Shown here: in pieces, positions 39,809-50,788 of the stretch
Position numbering within the stretch: the first letter of the stretch is position 1
How the letters are laid out: every line of letters begins with the position of its first letter
Assembly: GCF_012273895.1 (NCBI RefSeq)
Contig: NC_052129.1
Location: forward strand, 2,976,001 to 3,040,000
Source: Zerene cesonia
Lineage: Eukaryota; Arthropoda; Insecta; Lepidoptera; Pieridae
Direction of reading: 5' to 3'
Length of the DNA: 64,000 bases
Notes under the pieces: model-generated
What the model saw: only the letters and a program-made list of their open reading frames with translations
Told to the model about the DNA's origin: nothing
The model's database searches: none
Made by a program: the position numbers and the translations under genes

Positions 39809-40491
39809 TGTGACTACGAGCGGCCATATTGGAGCTTTTATTTTTTAAATTGCTAACACGTCACATGCTCCGATTCCTTTGGACACGTAACGTTGTTGTA
39901 TATTCGTATAGGAATTTTTGTAAATCGATATGAATGGGATCGATCACTAGTTTTTGTTTTTTTTTATACGGATAATTTTTTTTTTTGGAGCAATAAAATT
40001 GGTATTCGTCGTATAAGTCTAATAATTCATAAGACATATTTTAGCCCAAACCTTGTACAACTTAAAAGTTACACCCACATTTCTACATTTCAATATTCCG
40101 TATAAATAAACGCAAAAACCCCAAACCGAAGTAAAAACGATAAATCGCCAAAAAATCCGCGGGCGCCGGGAGTCGCCACGAGAATTACATGAGAAACTTT
40201 TTTAATAACGCTTGCGATTCTATCTCAATCGAAATCCGTAACAAAAACCCTACACAAGAGTAAGAAAAATGTACAAACACGCCAAGGGACCGGTTCAGGT
40301 ACGCCATTTTTTATTAAATCGAACACCTATACGGGTCTTAGCTTCAAAGGGTCGCACGTCACTTATGATACGGCTAGACGATTCAGTTCCTTGTGGGATT
40401 TGATCTTGTACGTACGTAGAGATCCAGATTAAAGCATGCACAAACCTTCACAGCGCCGTACTTCTCGCTTTACCATAAGCAAGCATTCAAG

Positions 40492-40593
40492 ATGGAGCGT
40501 GTAACCGCACCGCATTGCACGCGTGAAGAACGGGACGCAATCATACATCTATCGCATCTATGCGACCACTGCATTCATGAGGACAAAGAATAA
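40492..40593 (+). CDS. Very short open frame (33 codons), hypothetical
   Basis: ATG at 40492 in a good start context (CAAGATGG) opens a 33-residue frame ending at TAA 40591-40593. The predicted peptide has Cys and His residues (HC near the start, CDHC near the end) but no recognisable domain. It lies in the GC-richer block, where short frames are expected by chance. I list it because the start context and base composition differ from the surrounding AT-rich DNA. Confidence 0.1.
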   Translation: MERVTAPHCTREERDAIIHLSHLCDHCIHEDKE

Positions 40594-41715
40594 GTAGTAA
40601 TAAAGACGTGACACTCGTGCAGATGGTTGATAAAACTTAATACTTGGCAGTTTGTTCGCTTTCGAGCTATTAAAAGGCAACGAACAGATACGTTGTTACA
40701 CGGTCTTTAGTTTCCGAGATTCATGAAAACATTAAAGGAAACGGTTCTCTCCGACGAGGTCGTATATTGCTTTCCACGTTGGTGGTATCGGGCGCATTTT
40801 TACTTTAGCTATTGGCTCGGAATTGGAGAGAAAAGAAAATGGAAAACATTCAATGTCTCAATTTAACTCGGGAAGGACGCAAACTTGATTGCGTTTAGAG
40901 TGTCTCGAAACGGGATACTTACGAGCGAAATAAAAGTGCAATTATTTCGTAACATGCCTAATTTATACGTTTTAAATTCTTCGGGTTCTTTTAAATGACA
41001 AATATTTGGTGTTCCGTTTTGTCCGAAGTATACCTAGCGTGTCGTCGAGCCAATTAGTGGAAGAGACATGCGATATCCCGGCCTGAATGCAAAGGGGCGA
41101 CTTTGGGATCCAATTTTTACCTGATGTTTATAGCTGGCGTTGACATTGGTATTACTTGGGATGCGAAACTGTGACACATTTTTTTCTTTTTATTCTTATC
41201 CACGCTTGTCTTACAGAAGGCACTTACATTCTTAAGGTGTTCAACAGAAAATAAAAATACGGAAATAAGAAGGGATCGCGAAACAAATCAAAGATAGCAT
41301 TTTATTTAGACATTTTATATACCGTATATAAAAATGTAAAAAGCATCATCATAGTTTTAATGCTAGAAATTTAATAACTCTTTCCACTATCAAGGAAATT
41401 TAATTTATATTAGAATATTTAATAAGTACGTATTTCATAAAGTACTGCCTATTACAGTGTTGCACGCAAAGAATAATCGCATGACGTGACGGAATTGCTT
41501 TGAACGAATCAAATTCGTCATACAATAAAACTGTTTTTCAGCCGAATTGCTGTCATAAACCATGTTTGTTTTGAAGATCGTTCCCGAACAATTCGACTTA
41601 ATAGCGCGCAGCTTCCAAAATTTTGATGAGCCAGCAACTCCTGCAATGAATTTGCGGAAATAACCTTCGAGCCGATTTCAGAGTCATACGAAACTCGTAA
41701 AACCCTGGCAACAAG

Positions 41716-41835
41716 ATGGCAGAGTCACCGTCGCGATTGCGTCTGAATTTAACGACGGTATCGCCGGCGCTGATACATTTCTCGTTTCACACGCAAATCC
41801 GGACAGCGTTAGTGGGGAAAAAGGGCAATATATAG
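41716..41835 (+). CDS. Very short open frame (39 codons), hypothetical
   Basis: ATG at 41716 (context ACAAGATGG) opens a 39-residue frame that begins MAESPSRLRL and ends at TAG 41833-41835. No domain, signal peptide or membrane segment is evident. It could equally be the first codons of an exon, but I see no convincing donor. Low confidence that it is translated. Confidence 0.12.
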   Translation: MAESPSRLRLNLTTVSPALIHFSFHTQIRTALVGKKGNI

Positions 41836-41960
41836 CAAGTTTTACCGCTCGCAGGAACGTCGAACGCTGGATAACATTTTGGTGAGAACCTCATAAAGCG
41901 GTGTTACGTAAATCGATCGCTCATCTGAGTTTTACGCACACCGTCGCCTTTTGTCGAAAG

Positions 41961-42705
41961 TTATGATCTAAGGCAGCTTTAGTTTTATTGTATGGTGCTG
42001 TTACTTTATTGCAAAATAATTTTCTTATAACGTTATTAAAAACTTTGTTATCTCTTTACGCAGTATGTACATATATGATAATATTTTGGTATCAGAAAAG
42101 AACTCCCCAAATAGTGAAGAGAGAAATACGAGAATTACGAAGTGATTTATAATTATCCATATACACAAATTCGTATCATTCTCAGAAAACATTTTTACCA
42201 TACATATTTACAGCAACGGCAATATATAACCCGTAAACATCAGGAACAGCCATAAAAATTGAATAGTAATTCCAGCAGAAACCCAAGTAATTTTCATATA
42301 AGCCATAAACGGATTCCTAGTTACTCTATACAACACGAATCCGGATATTCGCGTTCGATTTACAATAAACCTGAGATCCGAAATCCAAAATTGTAGGGAA
42401 CGGAGCGGTAACAATAAAATAACTTTCTTATAATCGTGGAGCCGGAGGCGTTCCCCAGTGTAACTTTACGCAGTTGGATAAAAAAAAAACTAAAATAAGT
42501 GTTCGGGAATTTCAACAGATTGGTGTAATTTAAAGTGTTAAACAGCTGACTTATAAACGTCCAGTTAACTCTTGATGCGTTTAAATGCGTATTAATGCCA
42601 ACTGCGATCAGGATTTAAACCTTCGTTTAACTCGATGTGCATTTAAGTTTTGTTTTTATTTTATATATTCATCAAGATGTTGTTATTTAACTTTTAAGTA
42701 GGTAA
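41961..42705. other. Non-coding stretch
   Basis: No gene recognised. The minus-strand frame at 42208-42414 (68 codons) lacks family resemblance. Confidence 0.45.
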
Positions 42706-42905
42706 TCCTATTAATATTATAAATGCGAAAGTTTGTATGGATGTATGGATGTTTGTTACTCTTTCACGTAAAAACTACTGAACCAATTGCCATGAAATTT
42801 GGTACGTAGACAGCTGGATAACTGGAATAACATATAGGCAACTTTTTATCCCGATATTCTTACGGGATACGGACTTACGCGGGTGAAACCGCGGGGCGCA
42901 GCTAG
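42706..42905 (+). mobile_element. Non-autonomous Helitron, family A, full length
   Basis: Head TCCTATTAATATTATAAATG (one change) preceded by A, complete middle, perfect terminal hairpin and GGGCGCAGCTAG, followed by T. The usual GTGT tract is replaced by two copies of GGATGTAT. It directly abuts the older element at 42906. Confidence 0.88.
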
Positions 42906-43112
42906 TATAAACTAAGTCCAGCTTCATAAACGCGAATGTTTTTAAGAATCTGTGTTTGTTCCTCTTTCACGCAAAAACAGCTTACATCGATTCTGTATGA
43001 AATTGAATACAGAGATCGGTTGTAACTTATAAATATGAATGAGAGCATATATAAGACTTTTTATCCATATACTACGCGAGTGTCGCTGCGGGTTCCACCT
43101 TGTCTAATATGT
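42906..43112 (+). mobile_element. Decayed Helitron-like element abutting family A copy
   Basis: After the first element the sequence continues 'tccagcttcataaacgcgaatg', 'tgtttgttcctctttcacgc', 'aaaaacagcttacatcgattc', 'gaattgaatacagagatcgg' (approximate) and 'gactttttatccatatactacgcg'. It ends near 43105 with 'gctgcgggttccaccttgtcta'. The order matches the Helitron layout with divergent sequence, close to the type at 36279-36464. Boundaries are approximate. Confidence 0.5.
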
Positions 43113-45110
43113 TTATAATCTCAGCACTTTTAACATCATCTCCAATAAATCATTGCAACGTATATAAAAACGACAGTTTAAAAATCACATTTGATTAAGT
43201 ATATTACTGATTTTTATATGCCACATATATTTCCAAGAACCCAACATCTAGATTAAATAAATATGCACAGTCATCTTACGGCCATAGAGCTAACAACAAT
43301 GTGAATGAACAAATAAATATCAAATAATTTTAATACATAGTTTTAATTAAATCACTTTCGCCATTATCATATGCGTGAACAATTGTGTATCATTATAAAT
43401 TGTTAAATTAAATTATACCTTTAAGTTGTGGTCTAAATATCTAATAATCTTATTTGAGCCCAAAGTGTACTTACTTGCAGTAGTTATTGTGACTGGTGAC
43501 AATGCAATTTGAATAATAGAATAACCTAAGCACTTTGAAATCATGATTCAATCTTACATCACAATTTTAAACATTTTCCTGTTACATAAATAGTTACCAG
43601 CGTTCATTGAAGGGACGACTCTATGAATAATAATGTCTTCGGCGAGTAAGTTTGACGTTCAATTTCCCGCCATAAAAATTGGTTTATTTTTTTTATTAAC
43701 AGTGATGGCACTGGCTTGCAAACGTCGTACAAAATTACAGACTATAAACAAATTGCAGAGTTACTCAACATAACAATATAATGACCTAGAAACAGTTCTA
43801 TTTTATTTTAATTAAATTAACTGAATATACATATGTCACATTTATTTATTACAGGAACACTGAACTAAATAAACTATTTATTTATGTATATACAATTTAA
43901 ACATAGAAAATGTGTGTATAATACGAAGTATCTTTGCAATTTGAACACAATAACATTTAATTAAAATACAAATCACGGCAACAGTAAAAACATGACGTAA
44001 TCACTAATGTTATTATTAGAAAAACTTTTGAGTATTAAGTGACCATAATAAGTAGACCACAAGGCGTTATCTATGGTCAGAATTCATAACTGTATAACGG
44101 TACTGGATGATCCAGTATTTTTTACTGTTAAATACCATTGAGATAAGTAACATCTCGTCAGACTGGTACTTATTTTGTCCATAATTGTTAACAGTAGCAC
44201 GTTTTATATTCCCATAAGAAACAATGCTTACTTTTTTAGTGGTCTGACATTAAGACGCCATTATAAGCTTTTGTATCATGTATCCGATACCACCCGATAC
44301 TTTTAATAAGGTTAAAATTGAATTCGAAATTCAAAACGTTCTTTTTCTCTTTTCATAATAAAATATTATCATTTTTTAAAAGACAAAATTTGGTACATAA
44401 ACTTTTTATTGAGAATTAAGGACTATTATATTATTTATTAAGCCCCCAAATAATGTAGAGAAGAAAAAAGTAAAAATAATACAACATACAAACTCAGCTC
44501 TTGCATTATAACAAAAGCCAAAGGGTTGCCAAGAACACATTTTAATAATAAATAGCTACGTGCCGCGTGTTCATTTGAATCCTTATATCAGATAAAATCG
44601 TTTGACATTATCTGTGACAGAGGCCACATTTATATGTGACAGGATATGAATGAGCGTGGTGCACAGATATTTGTATCATATTTTATGTAAATCAAGTTTA
44701 GATTATAGATATTGCAATGATGTTAATTAAAATAATAAACTACTCATATGAAACGATCGATTTAACCGTACACCTGTTTGAAACAAGGTGTTTGGAATTT
44801 TCATCAACGTGCGCTAGTTAACATGTTTACTTAAATTTCTACATTTCTACATTCTTTATAAAATACAGAAGCCAGTTTTCTATATGAAATTTTGACTATT
44901 TGTAAAACAGTTAAAGTGACAGTTGCTTTTGTTATTACTTTCATAAATATATTGTACGAGCCTGATAAGTTCTTTTTTAAATGTTAACTTACTAAAATAT
45001 GAATTGCTCTTTATTCTAACTCTACATTCCACAAGACTCTATAAAAGATTAAAATAATAAAAATTGCGCTTATGAAAAACAATAACCAAAAATTCTAAAT
45101 TTAAAATGCA
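43113..45110. other. AT-rich non-coding stretch
   Basis: No gene and no recognisable transposon in 2 kb. Confidence 0.5.
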
Positions 45111-45119
45111 TAAATTTTC

Positions 45120-45440
45120 AAATTCGAACGCCCCCAGCGAAAGAATGCGACACGGCAATACATCAATCGCAGGGGCGTTCCAGCGCATGACATAGATGCA
45201 ACCACAATTTTATTTTCCTAGTCAATTAGCCCACGGCTACGCACTGCAGCCACGAGTGCCGCGACATATGTCGACATCTGTTCGACTACCAATGAAACAC
45301 GCATTTCCGGACGCTTTCGAGATTTTTTACGCGGCAAATTAATGCTTGGGGCTGTGTTCGGAAACCTGCGACACGTGCAAAGTTTGAACTTCGAATGTGA
45401 AATGAGCATAAATGTTTGGTGAATTGTGGACATTCTTACA
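45120..45440. other. GC-richer patch with a split inverted repeat
   Basis: The stretch is CpG-rich compared with its flanks and contains AACGCCCCC (45127-45135) and, about 37 bases on, GGGGCGTT (45171-45178), a short inverted pair. A 71-codon minus-strand frame (45218-45433) has no family resemblance. Possible regulatory DNA. Confidence 0.3.
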
Positions 45441-45587
45441 GATGTTTTGATGGTTGCTTACAAAAAGAAAACGACGAAGTGCCTAAAATGTTTATGGATA
45501 AAATGAAACCAAAAAAATAGTACATTAATTTCGGAGAAAACTCATTTTAACATGATATGTAACAGTAAAGACAAAACTTAGAAGCGA

Positions 45588-45599
45588 GACGTCACGTGG
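45588..45599. promoter_or_regulatory. Overlapping GACGTC / CACGTG palindromes
   Basis: GACGTCACGTGG joins a CRE-like GACGTCA to an E-box CACGTG (bHLH type) sharing bases. Composite sites of this sort can be bound by bZIP and bHLH factors. There is no nearby gene to link it to. Confidence 0.15.
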
Positions 45600-47330
45600 A
45601 ACTAGATTACGTTTTATTATTTATATTTTATATTCCTGTTTATATATTTTTTTATTAAACATTCAATAAATCTTTTGAGGTAATAATTTGAAGCAGCATT
45701 TCCTATCACTTTAAAAACATCGTTAAAGACGTTCAAAAAAAATATAACAAACATATATCGGAAAAAATACTTTCATATGTAAAATGTATATGTAAAATGC
45801 ATAAAATAATCATAAAGTAAGCATTTATGGCAGGGCTTACAACATGAATGCTTATTACCAAAAACGTTATCACATTTACGACTAAATTCGATAGATTTCT
45901 TTGTATTGTCAAGGTAATGTTGAACATATTATTTAGAATTGAATGTCCGAGTTTGTTTTGATTGCCAGGTGAAGAAGATAATTTTATCGATATCACGAAA
46001 TGTGACATACCTAAGTGTATTTTGTAAGTTTTAGTGATGTTAGTTGAAACTTAGACTGACAGTTATAGCAAATAAATAGTAAGAGCTTCATTATAATTAT
46101 TTGTTTTATTGATACGTTATTGTAAAGAAGTATGTAACTTTTACATTTTATATGTAATATAAGCTGGTTTGGCCATATGTAGATTCTTATTTTCGATTAT
46201 TCTATACATTACGTTTGCAAAATCGATTTTAAGGTCAATTTGATGGACAACCTCATTACCTTTAGGTCTAAGCGTTTCTATTAATTCCGAATAAAGATGG
46301 AACCTAAAAAGAAAATCACTATACTATACGAAACATTTTGAGCTTAATTCATAATAACTGTCCGACAATTCAAACCGATACCTTTAAAATAAGTTAAATA
46401 TGCTAAATATTTTATACACTAGTGATATTTCACACATTCGTACCGACATTTGATTTGATAATTTCATAAAAATATTTTAAAGGAACATACATAATACATA
46501 TATTTTAAGAAGAGTAACACGCCTTATATAACACAAAGTTCATTAAATTCAGGTATATGTAAGATTGCCAGTAATAAAAGCCAAATTTCCAACCGTTACT
46601 GATTACTGTTTTGTTGAAATCGGGTTAACAAAGCTATCCATTATGTCTTGTTTAATTAGCAGGCTTCGATTCAAATTGTTAGTGCCTTCGAATTAATGAA
46701 ACCTCTTTGTTTTCGCGGGAGTAACGCCATCTATTGGGAACAGATAACAAATCTCATAAGCACATCTTTTTAATTAGGCTGGGGAAATGCCTTTCTTTTA
46801 AGAACGTATTTTTTTTTAATCTTGCTTAAAAAAATTTCGCGAAATTTACCATATAATTGAGTAAACATGTAAATGTTTGAAAAAGCTCGCTTAATATTTC
46901 GTTTTAGTTTGTGCTAAAAATATGAATTCAAAGTATGTAAAGCGCAGGTAATAATACCCTCTCATGATTTTTGTAATTAATTGAAGAAACCCTTTGAAAC
47001 TGAAAAAGTGTAGTCAAGTTATGCTATGTTATAACAAAAGATTGTAAATATCCGTTAACTGGTCTTGAAATCTGAAAAGCTATGTTTTTCATTTATTTAT
47101 AACTTTAATGAGATTAAAAATAAACAAAAGCTCACTATTGAAAAGCTTTAGTAACAGCTTTTTCATGGATATATTGTGATATTTGACGCGACCGTACCTC
47201 AAGGTTCTTTTATTTACCTCATGCATGTAAATGTAAAATATTTCTAACTCTAACTAATGATGAGTTACTATTATCGCTTCATCTTTAGAATACCGTTAGT
47301 AAGTTAATTAATAGTCGCCCACTAAACCTT
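45600..47330. other. AT-rich non-coding stretch
   Basis: No gene recognised. The 91-codon minus-strand frame at 45733-46008 is Ile/Asn-rich and without family resemblance. A short 'gggagtaacgccatctattggg' tract (46719-46740) resembles the GCGCCATCTA string common in lepidopteran repeats. Confidence 0.45.
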
Positions 47331-47334
47331 TTGA

Positions 47335-48150
47335 ACACCGACTAAACCTGCTTCCTGACTGTTTACGATGTTATGCTATCACGCTGCGCGCATCAACTAC
47401 GCTAATCCTTGGTCCTTATAAATATCCAACAACCGCATTTTAACAAGCACGCATCGCAACGCCGAGCACTTGCGGGCAGCCGAATTCAAACTATCGATTT
47501 AACTACACGATGTTGGAAAGAATTCCTTACAACAATGAGCCGGTGTAACAATAAATACCTTAATGATATCCCGAGATCGGAGAAAAGGCGTCTAGCCGCG
47601 GCAGGCGGAACCCGTCCCACACTTATCAAGAGAAATCCAGCACTATAACAAACGTAACACAAAACATCACAAGGTGAAATGGCACAATCTCACAGGAACA
47701 CTATAAATCCACAACACTGGTTTGGTTTTGTATGGTTTATCGTAACGCGATAGCGTTGCACCTCGACGAACTACCGACGCGCACGGCGACCGGGCACGGA
47801 CTGAACTGGTTTTGCGAGGCGCGGGTGAGGGGGGCGGGGTGCGGTCGGTCGGGTGCGTTTGGTTCGCTTTTATGAAAATATTTTGTGAGTAATGCACGTG
47901 TTATGTTGAATGCGTCGGCCGCTCGAACTCTTCGATTGAACAGCATCGTTGGTAAGGAGATAAAGATAATAAAAACCTACGTAGTCGCGGTAAGTGGCCG
48001 TGCCGGGGCAAGTTGTGGGGTCTTTGTCTCTCCTGCCTACGCTAACTATTCAACAGCAAAAGCTCGGCGACTTAGCGCTTGGCGCTTGCTATGCTTAATG
48101 CTATCTGTAATTGAATTTACAGCGATTGGGTGGGTTCGGTATTAAGTTTC
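47335..48150. other. Strongest CpG-rich island in the window
   Basis: About 20 CpG dinucleotides fall within 47751-47880, against very few in most AT-rich flanks, and elevated GC extends from about 47380 to 48140. There are no transposon termini. On the plus strand good donor sites occur at 47952 (TTG|GTAAGG) and 47990 (GCG|GTAAGT), and the minus strand has the initiator/donor pair described separately. This fits a divergent promoter with untranslated exons, but open frames across it (up to 86 codons) have no known family. Confidence 0.4.
47559..47802 (-). promoter_or_regulatory. Candidate core promoter and 5' non-coding exon
   Basis: On the minus strand TTCAGTC places an arthropod initiator A at 47802. 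A GGTAG string at +28 to +32 resembles a downstream promoter element (four of five positions). The following sequence runs to a plausible donor, CATTAAG|GTATTT, with GT at 47558-47557. The upstream side (47803-47880) is very CpG-rich. If real, 47802-47559 would be an untranslated first exon whose gene lies leftwards, with coding exons outside or far across the window. All of this is motif reading; no transcript evidence is available. Confidence 0.28.
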
Positions 48151-48573
48151 TTATTGGACACAATATCTTGATTTCGATACTGATTACACGCAAATAGAAT
48201 ATATAGAATGTATATATAATAACTAATAAATAAACTCAGTATAACTTGCAATGATTACTTTTGTAATTTTTTTCTTGCATCATCTCGTAAGTTAAAATCT
48301 GGGTTGAGTATCATACTTCTACATCGAGCACATAAAACTTAATGAAGCGAACATAACAAATTAAATTAACCTCATTATAAATTATGTTACCAGCCATGAG
48401 GAATTCCTTTTAATGCATTTAAATTTAAATGCAGTATCTACAACATCTCGAGTGTCATAAAAAAGTTAGACATCTAAACTTAAAGATTTCATTTGCATAA
48501 GAACTCTTTGAATATTCAAAGTTAAATTATTTATAAAACTGATGTCGAAAGTACGTTGCCTTTTTATATAATA
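48151..48573. other. AT-rich non-coding stretch
   Basis: No gene and no recognisable transposon. Confidence 0.5.
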
Positions 48574-48770
48574 CTAGCTGTGCCGCCGGTTTCACCTGCG
48601 GACGAACGCGCGGGAAAAATTTAGTTTTCTATTGCCTAGTACAGTATTATGTTATCTGTGGTATTGCTATGCTCAAGTCATATGATGGCATGCTACATCA
48701 CTGCCAAGAGTAATCAAAAATGGCTTTGTGGTTTTCGCGTGAAAGCGTAACAAACAAAATTGCAATATTT
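48574..48770 (-). mobile_element. Divergent Helitron-like element
   Basis: Plus-strand reading starts 'ctagctgtgccgccggtttcacctgcggac', a tail similar to but distinct from family A, with A before it (3' flank T on the element's strand). It continues to 'ggttttcgcgtgaaagcgtaacaaaca' near 48760, the head-proximal motif. The head itself is eroded. Confidence 0.6.
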
Positions 48771-48982
48771 AATACAAATATGGTAAATTAAATCAATATT
48801 TTTCTAAATTCTTAGAAATACCAATGTTATAGCATTTAAAGTATGTTTATCACTAAAATTACTTATAATTCAAAACACGTTACACGACTTAACTTGCACT
48901 TTTTATAGAAAAACGCATAATTATCGGGTTGCTATAAAAAGTGGACGATAGGGTTTTTTTACTTCAAAATCTTGGACTAGGT

Positions 48983-49075
48983 AGCTTCCTGCCTGCGGCT
49001 TCGCCCGCGCTTTCAATAGCTTATTCGTATACCGTAGGATAAAAACCATCCTTCATCTAATAGTACCTCCCCCCA
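48983..49075 (-). mobile_element. Helitron tail fragment (GGGCGAAGCC type)
   Basis: 'gcctgcggcttcgcccgcgctttc' followed by 'ataccgtaggataaaaacc' is the reverse of a tail with GGGCGAAGCCGCAGG preceded by a TTTTTATCC motif. The remainder is not recognisable. Confidence 0.45.
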
Positions 49076-49466
49076 AGGTCGTCGCTGGCTTGTTTCTAAA
49101 AACTAATTATTGATAGTATAATCCCCATGTTTTGATACATTCGATACTGAAACAAAATGGATGTTTGTATCAATTAATTCAGAACACGTTAAAAACGGCT
49201 AATCTATGTAGTTCCGACCGGAGGCTTTGCATACCTACAGAAGGATTAAACCATAATGGAGGAATCGAGTGCACTCTATTGCTATGCCATCTGATTGCTA
49301 CTAAATTGCTTTTCTGTAGATATTAAATTTAGAGAAATATTTGAACTTTAAAAGGGTTATAGTTGGAAGCTGTATGCAAAATGTCTTGTTAACGTGATGG
49401 CTCGTTATCAATTTTATCGAAACAGAAAAGCGGCTTTCAATAATCCTGCTAATACTACTTCCTACT
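49076..49466. other. Non-coding stretch
   Basis: No gene recognised. Confidence 0.45.
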
Positions 49467-49671
49467 TCCTACTAATATTATAAATGTGAAAGTTTGTAAG
49501 GATGTGTGTGTGTGTTTGTTGCTCTTTCACACAAAAACTACTGAACGAATTGATATGAAATTTGGTACGTAAGTAGACAGCTGGACAACTGGAATAACAT
49601 ATAGGCAACTTTTATCCCAATATTCCTACGGGATAAAGACTTATGCGGGTGAAACCTCGGGGCGCAGCTAG
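49467..49671 (+). mobile_element. Non-autonomous Helitron, family A, first unit of a dimer
   Basis: TCCTACTAATATTATAAATG at the start, a long (GT)n tract, complete middle with a 4-base GTAA/AAGT expansion at the GGTACGTAAGTAGACAGC position, and GGGCGCAGCTAG at 49671. The hairpin has one change (CCTCGG). The next family A head begins at the very next base. Confidence 0.88.
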
Positions 49672-49765
49672 TCCTACTAATATTATAAATGCGAAAGATT
49701 GAAAGGATGTGTGTGTTTTTGTTACTCTTTCACGAAAAAACTACTGAACCGCGGGGCGAAAATAG
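49672..49765 (+). mobile_element. Internally deleted family A Helitron, second unit of the dimer
   Basis: A fresh head TCCTACTAATATTATAAATG starts at 49672 immediately after the CTAG of the first unit. The sequence runs normally to ACTACTGAACCG and then jumps to CGGGGCG of the tail. That removes about 110 bases between two AACCG strings, one in the middle (GAACCG) and one in the hairpin (AAACCGCGG). The last bases (AAAATAG) no longer read GCAGCTAG. Confidence 0.85.
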
Positions 49766-50471
49766 TTCTTTAATAAAATAATGAAACAATTATATTTATT
49801 AACACAACACACACTAAAGGACTGTACAAACTCATTAAAATAAAATAAAAATAAATGTGATTTTGTTTGATTTAAATTTTAAGATTTTACTTTTGAAACA
49901 GTTCTCACTGTAAAAAGTAAAAACAAGCTTTACGTATCATTTATCAAATCTATATTGATAAAATAAAGCTAAAGAGTTTGTTTCCTTGATTTCGTCAATC
50001 TCCGGAACAACGGGACCGATTTAAATATTATCCTTCAGTGAAGATGATGATAATTGATGTATACGTGATCGCCGAGTTATATAAGCTCGCTAGTGGAAGA
50101 AAAACAACTAATGATACAACAAACTACTAATGATTTATAATACTTATCTTATAATCTATGAATCACAATAAATCATATTGAATTTGAATTTGAATTTTTG
50201 TTAATTTTTCAAAGGTTTTCGTTTCATATCAAATAATCAAACAAAGTTTGATATAGCATTTCATAAAATGTCATTTCTGTACTCAATATTGCTTGATAAT
50301 TTCTTGCATTTTTTACCCGCTTCACCTTAGTAATGTCAACCGAAGCCATATGAAAGCGCTAGCTAAATAAACATGGTTAAACAAGAAGTCTTTGTAGTAA
50401 TTTGATTCTAAGGTATTCATAACGGAAATTCAATTTTATTTAGGTTACTCACTTAAGTTCTTTATTAATTA
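49766..50471. other. AT-rich non-coding stretch
   Basis: No gene recognised. A short (GAATTT)-like tandem run (tgaatttgaatttgaattttt, about 50179-50198) is present. Confidence 0.45.
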
Positions 50472-50601
50472 CTAGCTGCGCCCCACGGTTTCACCCGCGT
50501 AGGTATGCCGTAGGAATATCGGGATAAAAACTTGCCTATATGTTATTCCAGTTGTCCAGCTGTCCACGTGCCAAATTTCATTGCAATCGGTTCAGTAGTT
50601 T
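50472..50601 (-). mobile_element. Family A Helitron lacking its 5' head
   Basis: Plus-strand reading starts CTAGCTGCGCCCCACGG (tail of the minus-strand element, 3' flank T) and runs to the AAACTACTGAACCG motif. It stops at 50601, before the CTTTCACGC and AATATTATAAATG head. The break is exactly where the plus-strand element at 50602 begins. Confidence 0.82.
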
Positions 50602-50788
50602 ATGTGTGTGACTGACTGACATAGTGATCTAACGCACAGCCCAACCATTGGACGGATCGGGCTGAAATTTGCCATGCAGATAGATGTAATGACGTAGGCA
50701 TCCGCTAAGAAAGGATTGTGACGAATTCTTTCCCGAGGGGAATAAAACAGACGAAACAGACAGAGGGCGAAGCTGGGGGGAACAGCTA
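50602..50788 (+). mobile_element. Helitron-like element of a second family, head-to-head with family A copy
   Basis: It opens 'tgtgtgtgactgactgacatag', then 'acgcacagcccaaccattgg', 'acggatcgggctgaaatttg', 'atgacgtaggcatccgctaag' and a tail 'gagggcgaagctggggggaacagctag' ending at 50788, followed by T. I recall this GACTGACTGACATAG family as widespread in Lepidoptera. Its own TC-type head is absent. Confidence 0.72.

Larger units (their letters stand above)
40130..41960. other. GC-richer, transposon-poor block; possible regulatory region
   Basis: Across about 1.8 kb the sequence is clearly richer in C, G and CpG than the rest of the window (for example 40150-40180, 40440-40560 and 41600-41900) and I recognise no transposon in it. 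No exon is demonstrable. It may be conserved regulatory DNA, a promoter or untranslated exon sequence. Two short ATG frames within it are listed separately. Confidence 0.35.
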
